From NCBI GenBank assembly GCA_019638675.1, contig JAHBTE010000001.1:590605-654604 (forward strand): DNA of 64,000 nucleotides, read 5' to 3'. The stretch is from Fimbriimonadaceae bacterium. GTDB taxonomy: Bacteria > Armatimonadota > Fimbriimonadia > Fimbriimonadales > Fimbriimonadaceae. This document shows positions 32,954 through 42,372 of the stretch, one piece after another (the first letter of the stretch is position 1; each line of letters opens with the position of its first letter). The position numbers and the translations under genes are program-made. The notes beneath the pieces are model-generated. The model was not told the origin of the DNA. It saw only the letters and a program-made list of their open reading frames with translations, and did no database searches.

Positions 32954-33551
32954 TGTGGCTGGGCCTGCGCCGAGCCATTCCCGTCGTCTTGCTCGCGAAG
33001 TCGCCTTCCAAGCCATCTACATGAGCATGGTCGGCGGAGTAGAAATCGAGCGAGCATTAGAAGTCGCTCTCAGCCGTCACACTCTTGCCGAAGACGCAGA
33101 AAGTTTTGTTCACGATCTCGTGACGGGCGTTCGAGCCAACGTTCAGGAACTTGATGACGCATTCTCTCCATGTTTAGCAACTGGCTGGTCGATTGATCGG
33201 CTAGTAATCAGCGATTTAGTAACCTTGAGGCTTGCGACTTTTGAATTGCTGAGGCTTCCGGATATGCCGCCGAAAGTGACTATTTCGCAGGCAGTAGATT
33301 TAGCAAAGCGTTTCGGTACCAAAGATAGTGCCAGCTTCATTAATGGCGTTCTTGGTTCACTGCTCAAAGAAACAGATAAAGCCGAATGGGAGTCTCCGAT
33401 AGTAGTTGACCCAGACCCACCCGAGCCTGAATTCCTTGAACTCGTTGATCAAGATGAAGACGACGATCAAGCTGAGCCAGTAGAGGAAGGAGTCAAGGCG
33501 GGAAGCTGGGTGATCAAACGAGATTCGGAAGAACCAACTGCTTCTGAATAA
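32946..33551 (+). CDS. nusB: transcription antitermination factor NusB with acidic tail
   Basis: RNA-binding antitermination factor acting in rRNA transcription complexes. The all-helical NusB domain spans about residues 15-145 (SRRLAREVAFQAIY, WSIDRLVISDLVTLRLATFE, DLAKRFGTKDSASFINGVLG). A tail of about 55 residues, rich in Asp, Glu and Pro, follows. GTG 32946 is chosen because AGGAGG lies about ten bases upstream; it overlaps accC. Eleven bases before rarA. Confidence 0.88.
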   Translation: MPDVAGPAPSHSRRLAREVAFQAIYMSMVGGVEIERALEVALSRHTLAEDAESFVHDLVTGVRANVQELDDAFSPCLATGWSIDRLVISDLVTLRLATFELLRLPDMPPKVTISQAVDLAKRFGTKDSASFINGVLGSLLKETDKAEWESPIVVDPDPPEPEFLELVDQDEDDDQAEPVEEGVKAGSWVIKRDSEEPTASE

Positions 33552-33562
33552 TCGAGGCAACA

Positions 33563-34879
33563 ATGAGCCTTTTTGAATCTGGAGCACCGCCGCAACCCAC
33601 CGAACTTCTGCCGCTCGCTTCCCGAATGCGCCCCACCACACTTGATGAATATGTGGGGCAAGAGCACTTACTCGGACCAGATTCTCCGACAACCCAAGCA
33701 ATCAAGGCTGGCAAGCTTGGGAGCGTTGTACTTTGGGCACCTCCAGGATGCGGAAAAACCACATTGGCGAATATCATCGCCCACTATTCCAAATCGCAGT
33801 TGGTTGCTTTAAGCGCGGTGACGGCAGGAGTTGCAGATATTCGCAAAGCCGCCGCAGAAGCTAAATCTCGCTACCAGTTTCACAAAACGCCTACTTTGCT
33901 GCTGGTGGATGAAATTCACCACTTTAACAAATCACAGCAAGACTCGCTCCTTGGATTTTTAGAAGACGGCACTTTCCAGTTTATTGGGGCAACCACTGAA
34001 AATCCGTTCTTCGCCTTGAACAACGCGTTACTTTCACGGGCGAGAGTTTTGCCGCTTCAACCTCTCACGCCGGAAAGTTTAACGGAGCTTCTTCACCGTG
34101 CCCTTACCGATGAAGAACGTGGAGTTGGCAAACAAAAATGCACCATTTCGACAGAAGCCGAAACGTTTTTACTGACGATGGCAAATGGCGATGCCCGGCT
34201 CCTGCTGAATGCACTCGAAACCGCAGTTTTGATGTCACCGGCTGACTCGGAAATCCAAGTTGAACTTCTGGAGCAAATTCTCCAGAAGAACCAAATCCGC
34301 TACGACAAAAAAGGCGACAACCATTACGACACCATCAGTGCGTTTATCAAATCTATTCGTGGCTCTAACAGCGATGCGGCCCTTCACTATCTTGCGCGCA
34401 TGATCAAAGCCGGCGAAGATCCTCGGTTTATCGCCCGGCGGCTGGTCATCCTGGCTAGTGAAGATGTGGGAAACGCAGAACCGCAAGCTCTTGTGATCGC
34501 CAGTTCAACTCTGCGAGCAGTCGAAATCGTAGGGATGCCAGAGAGCCGAATTATCCTTGCTCAGTGCGTCACATTTCTTGCCGAGGCTCCGAAGAGCAAC
34601 CGTTCCTATCTTGCGATTAACAAAGCTCAGGCCGACGTCGAAGCGGGATTAGTTGAGCCGATCCCCATGCATTTGCGGAACGCACCCCATTCTGGAATGA
34701 AAGAACTCGGACACGGAGAAGGCTACCAATATCCGCACGATGATCCAAGCGGTTGGGTGGACGTTGACTACCTGCCGGAAGCTGACTTATCGGTTCCTTA
34801 TTACGAACCATCTACTCATGGTTATGAGGCAAAAATAGTGGAGCGACGGAAAGGCCGTCAATCAAATTCTAAGGGTTAG
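33563..34879 (+). CDS. rarA: replication-associated recombination protein A (MgsA/RarA)
   Basis: AAA+ ATPase of the RarA/Mgs1/WRNIP1 family acting at stalled replication forks. The 438-residue protein has Walker A GPPGCGKTT (as APPGCGKTTLA), Walker B LLLVDEIHHFNK, sensor 1 (IGATTENPFF), the arginine-finger region and the C-terminal tetramerisation domain (RGSNSDAALHYLARMI, RRLVILASEDVGNA). Length and order are typical. Likely in one transcript with accC and nusB. Confidence 0.95.
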   Translation: MSLFESGAPPQPTELLPLASRMRPTTLDEYVGQEHLLGPDSPTTQAIKAGKLGSVVLWAPPGCGKTTLANIIAHYSKSQLVALSAVTAGVADIRKAAAEAKSRYQFHKTPTLLLVDEIHHFNKSQQDSLLGFLEDGTFQFIGATTENPFFALNNALLSRARVLPLQPLTPESLTELLHRALTDEERGVGKQKCTISTEAETFLLTMANGDARLLLNALETAVLMSPADSEIQVELLEQILQKNQIRYDKKGDNHYDTISAFIKSIRGSNSDAALHYLARMIKAGEDPRFIARRLVILASEDVGNAEPQALVIASSTLRAVEIVGMPESRIILAQCVTFLAEAPKSNRSYLAINKAQADVEAGLVEPIPMHLRNAPHSGMKELGHGEGYQYPHDDPSGWVDVDYLPEADLSVPYYEPSTHGYEAKIVERRKGRQSNSKG

Positions 34880-34967
34880 TAGCGATAAATATTGCTCTGA
34901 CAGCAAAGAATCCAACAATCACAAAAAATAAGAGCACCCAGAGGGTTCGCCGTGTAAACCGATCCAT
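34869..34967 (-). CDS. possible 32-aa single-helix membrane peptide
   Basis: A frame of 32 codons encoding a basic N-terminus (MDRFTRRTLW) and one hydrophobic helix (VLLFFVIVGFF). It begins directly after the T-run of the rpsI terminator, without a ribosome binding site, and its end overlaps rarA by 11 bases. The strong signal-anchor pattern is the only support. Confidence 0.25.
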   Translation of the reverse strand: MDRFTRRTLWVLLFFVIVGFFAVRAIFIATNP

Positions 34968-35012
34968 AAAAAAATAAGACGCAGGTTGACCAATTAAATG
35001 GTCAACCTGCGT
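34968..35012 (-). terminator. terminator of the ribosomal operon
   Basis: A perfect 14-bp hairpin ACGCAGGTTGACCA/TGGTCAACCTGCGT followed on the minus strand by CTTATTTTTTT, 27 bases after the rpsI stop. Confidence 0.9.
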
Positions 35013-35038
35013 TCTGAATTGGAAAGGAAAATAAACGC

Positions 35039-35443
35039 TTAGCGTTTGACGAACTGGAAGCCGCGACGTGCTTTCTTTCGACCGTACTTCTTTCGTTCTT
35101 TTACGCGTGCGTCGCGAGTAAGGAATCCACCAGCGCGGAGACCTTTTCGCAGATTTTCATCGCGTTCTACCAAAGCGCGAGCAATTCCAAGCTTGATTGC
35201 ACCAGCTTGACCAACGACTCCACCACCCTTAACGAGGGCGCGAACGCTGTAGCTGCCATCAATATCCAGGGCAACGAGCGGACTCTTGACCAAGATTTCG
35301 AGAACTGGTCGGCAGAGGTAAGCCTTGAAGTCTCGACCGTTGATGTTGATGCTGCCGTCACCTGGTTCAAGCCAAACACGAGCGATTGCGCTCTTGCGTC
35401 GACCGGTGCCGTAAGATTGATTCGGGTTTGCTTTGCGTCGCAT
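35039..35443 (-). CDS. rpsI: 30S ribosomal protein S9
   Basis: Small-subunit protein whose C-terminal tail reaches the P-site tRNA. The 134-residue protein has [34 protein letters not shown], and the basic [14 protein letters not shown] ending with the conserved terminal KR. Two bases after rplM; last gene of the run, before a strong terminator. Confidence 0.97.
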   Translation of the reverse strand: MRRKANPNQSYGTGRRKSAIARVWLEPGDGSININGRDFKAYLCRPVLEILVKSPLVALDIDGSYSVRALVKGGGVVGQAGAIKLGIARALVERDENLRKGLRAGGFLTRDARVKERKKYGRKKARRGFQFVKR

Positions 35444-35445
35444 GA

Positions 35446-35880
35446 TTATTTATCCATCTCCAATGTCGCCGGATTTTGTGCGGCATGGGGATGCTCGCTA
35501 CCTGCATAAACTTTGAGCTTCTTGACAATCTGTCGTCCAAGGCGGCCCTTAGGCAACATGCCCCAAACGGATTTTTCGATCAGTCGGACAGGATTGTTTT
35601 CAAGGAGGTCAGCTTTGCTGATGTTGCGGATTCCGCCTGGCCATCCAGTGTGCCAGTACAGAAGTTCTTTGCCTTTGCTACCCGTGAGCAGAGCTTGTTC
35701 AGCGTTGATCACGATAACAAAGTCGCCAGTATCGATGTGATACGAAAATGTTGGTTTGTGCTTTCCGCGAAGCACTTGAGCTACCTTAGCAGCCAATCGC
35801 CCGACTGGAACGCCAGCGGCGTCAATAACGTGCCACTGTCGATCCAAAGTGTCTGGCTTTGGGGTTGTTGTTCTATTCAT
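35446..35880 (-). CDS. rplM: 50S ribosomal protein L13
   Basis: Early-assembly large-subunit protein, 144 residues. Recognised by [37 protein letters not shown] and [11 protein letters not shown]. It overlaps the truA stop by eight bases and is followed by rpsI, the usual rplM-rpsI pair. Confidence 0.97.
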   Translation of the reverse strand: MNRTTTPKPDTLDRQWHVIDAAGVPVGRLAAKVAQVLRGKHKPTFSYHIDTGDFVIVINAEQALLTGSKGKELLYWHTGWPGGIRNISKADLLENNPVRLIEKSVWGMLPKGRLGRQIVKKLKVYAGSEHPHAAQNPATLEMDK

Positions 35881-36730
35881 TTACCTTTCCTTTTTCTAAA
35901 TTCGTACTCGTCGAGTCCGAATCCAAAATCTCTTTCCTATGATCAGAGGGATGCCTGCCGTAGGTGACTTTAATCAGTGTCAATCCATTTGCCGGTAGAA
36001 CCGGGGGCCAATCCATCCCACTCCGAAATGTTTCAGTAAAGAGTTGAGCTGTATATTCGGGCTTGCGGGCTCCTCGCCCGACTTCCAGCAAACCTCCTGC
36101 GATGCGCCGCATCATTCCGCGGACAAATGCGGTTCCAATCACTTGTAAAACCACTTCATCTCGCACTTGATTGAGTTTCACTTTGAACAAAGTACGAACT
36201 GTGTTCTCGTGGCCTTCAAGTTGCTGGCTATACGCCAGAAAATCGTGTTCACCGAGTAAGTGCGTGGCGGCTTGCTTCATCGCACTGACATCTAATGGTC
36301 GCCCGTAGTAATGGGCAAACCTCATGCGGTGCGGATCGCGTTCTCCCATCAAAATCCGGTAGTGATATTCGCGATGCTTAGCCATAAAACGACTATTGAA
36401 GTCGTTTGAAACTAATCTTGCATCAAGAACCGAAATGTCTTTCGGAAGAATTTTGTTTAGGATACGGGGCCATCGTTCTACCGGAACCGGATGCATGCAA
36501 TCAAAATGGCAAACCTGCCCTTTCGCATGCGCTCCGCTATCGGTGCGACTCGCGCCCCAAAGCTCAACATCTTCGCCTAAAACCTGACGAAGTCCTTCTG
36601 TCAATGTGCCGTGAACAGTTCTCTGTTCCGCTTGCGACGCCCAGCCGCAAAAGTCAGTACCGTCGTAAGCGACGGTGAGTTTAATTCGATGTTTAGTCAA
36701 CAAGCTCGAGGACTGCAGTTTCGGCCGCAT
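35873..36730 (-). CDS. truA: tRNA pseudouridine synthase A
   Basis: Forms pseudouridine at positions 38-40 of the tRNA anticodon arm. The catalytic Asp lies in GASRTDSGAHAKGQ; LTVAYDGTDFCGW and GTAFVRGMMRRIAG are further signatures. From ATG 36730 the protein is 285 residues and overlaps rplQ by 38 bases; a TTG at about 36700 would begin nearer the conserved domain and next to the rplQ stop. Placement after rplQ is common in bacteria. Confidence 0.93.
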   Translation of the reverse strand: MRPKLQSSSLLTKHRIKLTVAYDGTDFCGWASQAEQRTVHGTLTEGLRQVLGEDVELWGASRTDSGAHAKGQVCHFDCMHPVPVERWPRILNKILPKDISVLDARLVSNDFNSRFMAKHREYHYRILMGERDPHRMRFAHYYGRPLDVSAMKQAATHLLGEHDFLAYSQQLEGHENTVRTLFKVKLNQVRDEVVLQVIGTAFVRGMMRRIAGGLLEVGRGARKPEYTAQLFTETFRSGMDWPPVLPANGLTLIKVTYGRHPSDHRKEILDSDSTSTNLEKGKVNE

Positions 36731-37148
36731 CTCCTCGGCGTTGGCCGGTTCGGGTTAACCGAGTGTAGCCACCTGGTCGCTTTGAATAACGTGGAGCCAC
36801 GTTGTCAAAGAGGTGCTGCACGAGGTCTTCGCCTTTCAGTTGAGAAGATTCGATCAGGATTTCAGTCTTTTCAGCCGCGGTTTTGCCAGCGAGCTTTTTC
36901 TTCTTTTCCTTGATATCCATGCTAGCGGAATGGCCAACAAGGATTTTGCGAGCTTCGCGTCGAGCTTGGATAGTATCGGTTTTGCCCAAAGTGATGAGCT
37001 TTTCTACGATCCGTCGCAAATCCTTTGCTCGGCCCAGTGAAGTGTGAACATAACCATGTCGCACGAACTGACGAGCGAGGTTGGTCAAGAGTGCGCGGCG
37101 CTGATCGCTCGGCAGTCCAAGTTTACGTCGGTCAATCTTATGTCGCAT
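36693..37148 (-). CDS. rplQ: 50S ribosomal protein L17
   Basis: Large-subunit protein near the exit tunnel. The 151-residue protein starts with MRHKIDRRKLGLPSDQRRAL, followed by LTNLARQFVRHG, and ends in YTRLTRTGQRRGDAAETAVLELVD. A lysine-rich insertion (DIKEKKKKLAGKTAAEK) in the middle makes it longer than the E. coli protein. Twelve bases after rpoA. Confidence 0.96.
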   Translation of the reverse strand: MRHKIDRRKLGLPSDQRRALLTNLARQFVRHGYVHTSLGRAKDLRRIVEKLITLGKTDTIQARREARKILVGHSASMDIKEKKKKLAGKTAAEKTEILIESSQLKGEDLVQHLFDNVAPRYSKRPGGYTRLTRTGQRRGDAAETAVLELVD

Positions 37149-37159
37149 GCTCTAGCTCC

Positions 37160-38143
37160 TTAAAAGTCCTCATCCTCAAGGGCATCGAGATTAATGTAGC
37201 CGCCCTTGCTCGGCTTGAGATCAACTCCGTGTTCGGCAAGTCGATCGCGCACTTCTGTGAGCGATTTTCGACCGAAGCCACGAATCCCGTTCAGATCCAT
37301 CTCAGTCACCAACGCCAACTGGCGAAGGTTCAAAATTCCTGCTCGTCGCAGGCAGTTGAAAGTGCGTTGACTAAAGTCAAGCTCTTCGATTTTAAGATCA
37401 GGAACGCTGCTCACTTCTTCCGAAATGCTCACGCCTTCTTCCATAACATCTTCAACGCTGGCTCGGCCAAGGTCAAAGAACATGCGGAAGTATCGATCCA
37501 AAATTTGTGCTCCTTGGGTCACGGCGTCGTTTGGAGTCAAAGCTCCGTTTGTCCAGACTTCCAAGATCAGGCGTTCGTAGTCGGTTCGCTGACCAACCCG
37601 GGTTGCCTCAACCATGTAGTTGACTTTGGTAACCGGGGTGTGTTGGCTACCCACGGTCAAAATTCCGATCATGCCCTTGTACTTTTCTTGCTTTTCTGGG
37701 AGGATGTATCCTGCACCAAAGCTTGCATAGAATTCAGCGGTGAGGGTAGCACCCTTTTCGCTGATGGTTGCCAAGTAGCAATCTGGGTTGATGATCACAA
37801 CGCCTTCTGGGCATTGGATATCCGCACCGGTCACACGACCAGGGCCTTTCACATCGACCTTCAGAACGATTTCATCAGGAATCGTCATGTCTGGGTCAAC
37901 TCGAATCGCCAAATCTTTCAGGTTCAGCAAAAGCTCGGTTGTATCTTCTTTGAGTCCAGGAATTTCCGCGAACTCGTGGAACACCTTTTCGATACGCACC
38001 GCGTTGATTGCCGCACCTTGGATGGAGCTGAGCAATACACGGCGAAGAGCGTTACCGATGGTTTGACCGTAACCGCGTTCCAGCGGCTCAAGCACAAACT
38101 TCGCGTAATCGTTTTCAAGTTCCAGGGTCTGGATGTAAGGCAT
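37160..38143 (-). CDS. rpoA: RNA polymerase alpha subunit
   Basis: Assembles the polymerase core and contacts UP elements and activators. The 327-residue protein has the N-terminal dimerisation domain (FVLEPLERGYGQTIGNALRR, LSSIQGAAI) and the C-terminal domain (SQRTFNCLRRAGILNLRQL, FGRKSLTEVRDRL). Normal length. It directly follows rpsK; rpsD, normally between them, is absent. Confidence 0.97.
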   Translation of the reverse strand: MPYIQTLELENDYAKFVLEPLERGYGQTIGNALRRVLLSSIQGAAINAVRIEKVFHEFAEIPGLKEDTTELLLNLKDLAIRVDPDMTIPDEIVLKVDVKGPGRVTGADIQCPEGVVIINPDCYLATISEKGATLTAEFYASFGAGYILPEKQEKYKGMIGILTVGSQHTPVTKVNYMVEATRVGQRTDYERLILEVWTNGALTPNDAVTQGAQILDRYFRMFFDLGRASVEDVMEEGVSISEEVSSVPDLKIEELDFSQRTFNCLRRAGILNLRQLALVTEMDLNGIRGFGRKSLTEVRDRLAEHGVDLKPSKGGYINLDALEDEDF

Positions 38144-38167
38144 AAGGGTTTTTCAGTTCTCCAAAAA

Positions 38168-38560
38168 TTAAACGCGGCGCTTTTTCGGTGGTCGGCAACC
38201 GTTGTGTGGAACAGCTGTGACGTCTCGGAGAGTTTTTACGTCGAGGCCGTTTTGGTTCAGCGAGCGGATTGCGGTTTCGCGACCGCCGCCAGGACCAGAA
38301 ACAAAAACGTCAATGGATTGCATGCCGTGCGCTTGGGCTTTCTTCGCCGCACTTTCTGCAGCAAGTTGAGCGGCAAACGGGGTGCCTTTTCGGCTTCCTT
38401 TGAACCCAACGTGACCAGCACTTGCCCAGCAAAGCGCATTGCCTTGAGGATCGGTAATGGTAACGATTGTGTTGTTAAAAGTTGCGTGAATGTAGGCTTG
38501 ACCGTGAGCGACTTGTCGCTTTTCTTTTGCCTTACCGCGCGAAGTTTGTTTTCTTGCCAT
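38168..38560 (-). CDS. rpsK: 30S ribosomal protein S11
   Basis: Platform protein of the small subunit, 130 residues. Signatures: [15 protein letters not shown]-like segment ([20 protein letters not shown]), [30 protein letters not shown], and the C-terminal [13 protein letters not shown]. Sixteen bases after rpsM. Confidence 0.97.
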   Translation of the reverse strand: MARKQTSRGKAKEKRQVAHGQAYIHATFNNTIVTITDPQGNALCWASAGHVGFKGSRKGTPFAAQLAAESAAKKAQAHGMQSIDVFVSGPGGGRETAIRSLNQNGLDVKTLRDVTAVPHNGCRPPKKRRV

Positions 38561-38576
38561 TTCTTCTTAAATCCTC

Positions 38577-38954
38577 TTACTTCTTGGCCTTCTTCTTACC
38601 GGCAACGGTCTTGGCCTTACCTTTTCGGGTTCGTGCATTGGAACGAGTTCGTTGACCGTGAACTGGCAGACCCCGTCGGTGGCGCAAACCGCGGTAGCAA
38701 CCAATTTCCATCAGTCGTCGAATGTTCGAGAAGATTTCTCGGCGAAGATCACCTTCTACTTGGTAATCGGAATCAATAATGTTGCGGAGTTTTGCAACAT
38801 CTTCTTCACTCAAATCTCGAACCTTGACCCGAGGATCAAGCCCAGACTTTTCGATGATTTCCTCAGCCTTAGCCGGGCCAATACCGAAAATGCTTTGAAG
38901 GCCGTAATAAACGCCCTTATCTCGAGGAAGGTCTACACCAGCAATACGCGCCAT
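38577..38954 (-). CDS. rpsM: 30S ribosomal protein S13
   Basis: Head protein forming bridges to the 50S subunit. The 125-residue protein begins [20 protein letters not shown] and has [20 protein letters not shown], then a Lys/Ala-rich tail. It follows rpmJ, the standard order. Confidence 0.97.
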   Translation of the reverse strand: MARIAGVDLPRDKGVYYGLQSIFGIGPAKAEEIIEKSGLDPRVKVRDLSEEDVAKLRNIIDSDYQVEGDLRREIFSNIRRLMEIGCYRGLRHRRGLPVHGQRTRSNARTRKGKAKTVAGKKKAKK

Positions 38955-38986
38955 ACTTCTTTACTCTTTGTTCTCCGAAACCTTGT

Positions 38987-39100
38987 TTAGCCCTGCCGCT
39001 GTTTGTGCTTGGGGTTGATACAAATGACCCTGACAACGCCTTTGCGTTTAATGATCTTGCACTTGTCGCACATTTTTTTTACACTGGCCCGAACTTTCAT
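38987..39100 (-). CDS. rpmJ: 50S ribosomal protein L36
   Basis: A 37-residue zinc-finger ribosomal protein: [15 protein letters not shown], then RRKG-like [21 protein letters not shown]. The Cys/Cys/Cys/His ligands (CDKC, C, H) are all present, so this is the zinc-binding form. Located between infA and rpsM as usual, with its own promoter just upstream. Confidence 0.95.
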   Translation of the reverse strand: MKVRASVKKMCDKCKIIKRKGVVRVICINPKHKQRQG

Positions 39101-39200
39101 AATTGCTCACCCTTCCACTGAATCGTTTTCACTGACGGTTGCGTCCTGAAATGCAAGCGGGTAGGTACACGTTCAAACAAATGCCTAAACGCAAGAGAAA

Positions 39201-39209
39201 ATTATACCA
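39201..39209 (-). promoter_or_regulatory. extended -10 promoter for the rpmJ-rpoA segment
   Basis: On the minus strand TTGGTATAAT is a perfect TATAAT preceded by the extended -10 TG, in the 220-base gap between infA and rpmJ. No good -35 is visible, as expected for extended -10 promoters. Confidence 0.6.
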
Positions 39210-39321
39210 ATCACAGGGGTTATTCGTCGGGTTCGATTGAATATCGGGATGAAGGACCCGTATTTTTGTGCCGGTACACCCGGATTCCTTCTTTGAACAG
39301 CCGCGCCAGCCGGAAAATGAC

Positions 39322-39603
39322 CTAGGTGCGGTGCCGATACACGATTCGGCAACGTTCCATATCGTACGGAGAGAAAGCAACGCGAACCTTATCGCCCGCC
39401 ATGATCTTGATCCAGTGTCGGCGCATTTTTCCGCTGACGTAGGCCAAAACCTCTTGCTCGGTTTCGTCTAGCTTGACACGGAACAAAGCGTTCGGCAGAT
39501 TCTCAACAACCACACCTTCGAGCTCAATGCCCTCTTCTTTAGTGTTTTCTTCCGACTTCTTTTTTTGGTCGTTGTAACGATTTCTGCTGTACTTTCTTGC
39601 CAT
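39322..39603 (-). CDS. infA: translation initiation factor IF-1 with basic N-terminal extension
   Basis: Binds the ribosomal A site during initiation. The OB-fold core ([39 protein letters not shown], then [15 protein letters not shown]) is standard. The protein is 93 residues, about 20 longer than usual, because of an N-terminal segment rich in Lys, Arg, Asn and Glu. No in-frame ATG nearer the core exists. It lies seven bases after map. Confidence 0.93.
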   Translation of the reverse strand: MARKYSRNRYNDQKKKSEENTKEEGIELEGVVVENLPNALFRVKLDETEQEVLAYVSGKMRRHWIKIMAGDKVRVAFSPYDMERCRIVYRHRT

Positions 39604-39609
39604 AAATTG

Positions 39610-40365
39610 TTAATCTTCTTCAGATGTCAAAATGAGCGGGCCATCCGAAGTTACGACCACCGTATGCTCATAATGAGCTGATAGTTTACCGTCCGCTGTC
39701 ACAACTGTCCAGCCATCGCTTAAAGTCTTAACTCTATAAGTGCCTTCGTTCACCATTGGCTCGATGCAAAATGTCATGCCAGCGCGGAGGGGAACACCTT
39801 TGCGAGCTTTGCCAAAATTCGGAACCGAAGGCTCTTCGTGCAAGTTTTGCCCGATTCCATGTCCGACCAGATCACGCACGATGGAATAGCCGTTGCGCTC
39901 AACATAGTTTTGAACCGCAAACGAAATATCTCCGACCTTATTGCCAGCTTTGGCTTTGCCAATTCCTTGGTACAGCGATTCTTTGGTGACATTCATCAAA
40001 CGTTGAGCGTTTTGAGCGATTTCGCCAACTGCAAATGTCCAGGCTGAATCTGCGTGCCAACCTTGCCAAATCACTCCAAAATCCAACGTGACAATATCGC
40101 CTTTCTGGATGATGTAGTCAGTGGGAATTCCATGGACTACGCCATCATTCACTGCAATGCAAGCGGTCGCCGGGAATCCTTTATAACCTTTAAAACTAGG
40201 AATGCCACCCTCAGCCAGGATGATTTTTTCCGCCATTGAGTCAAGGTTAAGCAGAGAATGTTTGCCAGCTTCCATCGCCTCGCTGACTTCTCGCATGGTC
40301 TTGGCGATAATGCGCCCCGCTTGACGCATTTTAGCGATCTCCGATTCGTTTTTGATATAAATCAA
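39610..40365 (-). CDS. map: methionine aminopeptidase type I
   Basis: Removes the initiator methionine from nascent proteins. The 251-residue pita-bread fold has the metal ligands in TLDFGVIWQGWHADSAWTF, the His of GHGIGQNLHEEP, and E in FCIEPMVNEG and YEHTVVV. It starts with TTG overlapping the adk stop. Standard secY-adk-map-infA order. Confidence 0.95.
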   Translation of the reverse strand: MIYIKNESEIAKMRQAGRIIAKTMREVSEAMEAGKHSLLNLDSMAEKIILAEGGIPSFKGYKGFPATACIAVNDGVVHGIPTDYIIQKGDIVTLDFGVIWQGWHADSAWTFAVGEIAQNAQRLMNVTKESLYQGIGKAKAGNKVGDISFAVQNYVERNGYSIVRDLVGHGIGQNLHEEPSVPNFGKARKGVPLRAGMTFCIEPMVNEGTYRVKTLSDGWTVVTADGKLSAHYEHTVVVTSDGPLILTSEED

Positions 40366-41015
40366 AGCCCCAGCTTCTCCACGATTTCGGCGAAAACGAC
40401 ATCTGGGTCTTGGCTCGCATCCACTTTTATTAGTTTGCCTTTTGCTTCGTAGTAAGAAATCACAGGCTCAGTGTTTGCACGGAAAACTTTCAACCGCTCA
40501 AGAATCGTGCTAGGTTGGTCATCTTCCCGAACGAACAGTGGGCTGTTGCACTTATCACAAAATCCTTCTCTTTTGGGAGGTTTGTTTATCCGGTGGTAGA
40601 TTTCGCCGCATTTAGTGCAACCGATCCGGCCAGAAAGCCGCTCGACAATTACGCTTCCATCAACTTCAAGTGAAATCACCGCGTCGAGTTCAATTTTGGC
40701 TTTAGCAAGTTCCTCGTCAAGAGCTTCCGCCTGGCGAACAGTGCGTGGAAATCCGTCGAGAATAAATCCTTTCTGCTGGACTTCAGCCGATCGAAGCCGC
40801 TTCAGCATCATTTGAATCGTGACGCCATTCGGAACAAGCTCGCCACGGTCTATGTAGCTTTTTGCGAGTTCGCCGAGATCAGTTTCGGCTTCAATCTCAG
40901 CTCGGAAAATCATTCCCGAGCTGAGTGGTTTTGCCCCAAGCCGCTCCTCCATCATCGCCGATTGGGTTCCTTTTCCAACCCCAGGAGGACCAACGAGAAT
41001 GGTGCGGATGGGCAC
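40362..41015 (-). CDS. adk: adenylate kinase, zinc-lid type
   Basis: Interconverts 2 ADP with ATP and AMP. P-loop GPPGVGKGTQ, LDGFPRTVRQAE and the lid with CTKCGEIYH and CDKC (four Cys) show a zinc-stabilised long form. The GTG at 41015 is selected because it yields the family N-terminus PIRTILVGPPG, has GAGGG upstream and lies just after the secY stop. That gives 217 residues. Confidence 0.94.
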   Translation of the reverse strand: MPIRTILVGPPGVGKGTQSAMMEERLGAKPLSSGMIFRAEIEAETDLGELAKSYIDRGELVPNGVTIQMMLKRLRSAEVQQKGFILDGFPRTVRQAEALDEELAKAKIELDAVISLEVDGSVIVERLSGRIGCTKCGEIYHRINKPPKREGFCDKCNSPLFVREDDQPSTILERLKVFRANTEPVISYYEAKGKLIKVDASQDPDVVFAEIVEKLGL

Positions 41016-41019
41016 GAGT

Positions 41020-42372
41020 TTAACCCTCGTACTGCTTGGTGATAAGGTTGGCTTCGATCTGACGCATGGTTTCGAGCGCAACGCTGACCATGATCATCAA
41101 CGAAGTACCAGCAATAAGCCCAATACTTGGAATAGGAACAACAAGCGGAAGCAAGAATTGGGTCATTGCGGCAATTGCCAAGAACAACGCACCAATAAAT
41201 GTAATCCGCGAAATTACTCCGTTCAGGAAGTCTCTGGTTTGACGACCAGGCCGAATACCTTGAATGTAGCTTCCACCTCGTTTCAAGTTGTCCGCAATAT
41301 CGTCAACGTTGTACTGCATCGCAGTCCAGAAGTAGGTGAAGAAGAAAATCAAGCCCATATAGAACAAGGCACCGATCCAACCTTTCCATTCTGTGAAGTT
41401 CGGAGAGAGGAACTTGGCGACCTCGCCCAAAATTGTGTGAATTGGGCTTGTTGCAGGAAAAGCGGCCTGAAACTGAGCTGGCAAGTAAATCAGCGTGATA
41501 GCGAAAATGATCGGAATAACACCTGCCATTGCAACCGCAATCGGGAGGTAACTAACTTGCCCGCCAACAGCTTTTGTACCAAAATTCCGCCTCATGTGCT
41601 GAACAGGAATTCTACGCTGGGCAACTGTAAACATGACGATGAGCCAAGTCGTGATCAAGAACACAGCCGCGAGAATAACTACCCGCCAAATTTCGATTTG
41701 GCCATTCCTAATGTTCGCCGCAATTAGTTCGACGATGCTAGGAATTGAAATAATGATCCCGGCAAAGATCATTACGGAGATACCGTTTCCAATACCTCGT
41801 TCGCTGACTTGCTCACCTAACCAAAGAAGGAGCATCGAGCCAGCCATCCAGAACAATACAATCCAGAGTTGCTCAAACCACTGAAGTCCAACTGCGGCCG
41901 GACCCATGAGTTTGAGAAGGCCGAATCCCTGGAACAAGCAAAGGCCAATCGTGAGAATTCTTGTTCTACGGTTTTGCTGACGGCGCGCATATTCGCCACC
42001 CTCCTTCATTTCTTCCTTCCACTTGGGGTGACCCATTGTAAAGACCTGAAGAATGATCGAAGCGACGATGTAAGGGCCAAGGCCCAAAGCAAAAATTGAA
42101 ACTTTCTTAAAAGCACCGCCGCCGATTGTGTTCATCAGCATGAAGAACTGGTTGTTCTCCAAGAGTTGTCGCAATTCGGCGGGGTTGATTCCAGGCACGG
42201 GAACGGGCACGTTTACGCCTAACACGTAAATACCCAAGATCAACATGATGAACCGCAGGCGCGCGCGCAGATCTTCATCCGCCCACGCCAACCGCAACAG
42301 TTCAAACAGGGACTTGTTCAGCCCCTTGTCGCTCGCTGACCTCGGAGGGCCGCCCATGCCTATTTGGCTCAC
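41020..42372 (-). CDS. secY: preprotein translocase subunit SecY
   Basis: Channel-forming subunit of the Sec translocon; ten transmembrane helices in 450 residues. Signatures include the [10 protein letters not shown]-like plug-loop region ([11 protein letters not shown]), [17 protein letters not shown] and the cytoplasmic loop [17 protein letters not shown]. The N-terminus is slightly extended with Gly/Pro-rich residues. It overlaps rplO by four bases. SecA is encoded at 49.4 kb. Confidence 0.96.
   Translation of the reverse strand: MSQIGMGGPPRSASDKGLNKSLFELLRLAWADEDLRARLRFIMLILGIYVLGVNVPVPVPGINPAELRQLLENNQFFMLMNTIGGGAFKKVSIFALGLGPYIVASIILQVFTMGHPKWKEEMKEGGEYARRQQNRRTRILTIGLCLFQGFGLLKLMGPAAVGLQWFEQLWIVLFWMAGSMLLLWLGEQVSERGIGNGISVMIFAGIIISIPSIVELIAANIRNGQIEIWRVVILAAVFLITTWLIVMFTVAQRRIPVQHMRRNFGTKAVGGQVSYLPIAVAMAGVIPIIFAITLIYLPAQFQAAFPATSPIHTILGEVAKFLSPNFTEWKGWIGALFYMGLIFFFTYFWTAMQYNVDDIADNLKRGGSYIQGIRPGRQTRDFLNGVISRITFIGALFLAIAAMTQFLLPLVVPIPSIGLIAGTSLMIMVSVALETMRQIEANLITKQYEG

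Noticed and set aside
37025-38779. A 584-codon open frame on the plus strand across rpsM, rpsK and rpoA
   Set aside because: It is antisense to three certain ribosomal/RNA polymerase genes, has no recognisable domain, and follows from their codon usage.
39129-39380. 83-codon minus-strand frame overlapping the infA 3' end
   Set aside because: Overlaps a certain gene, has no ribosome binding site and no family features.
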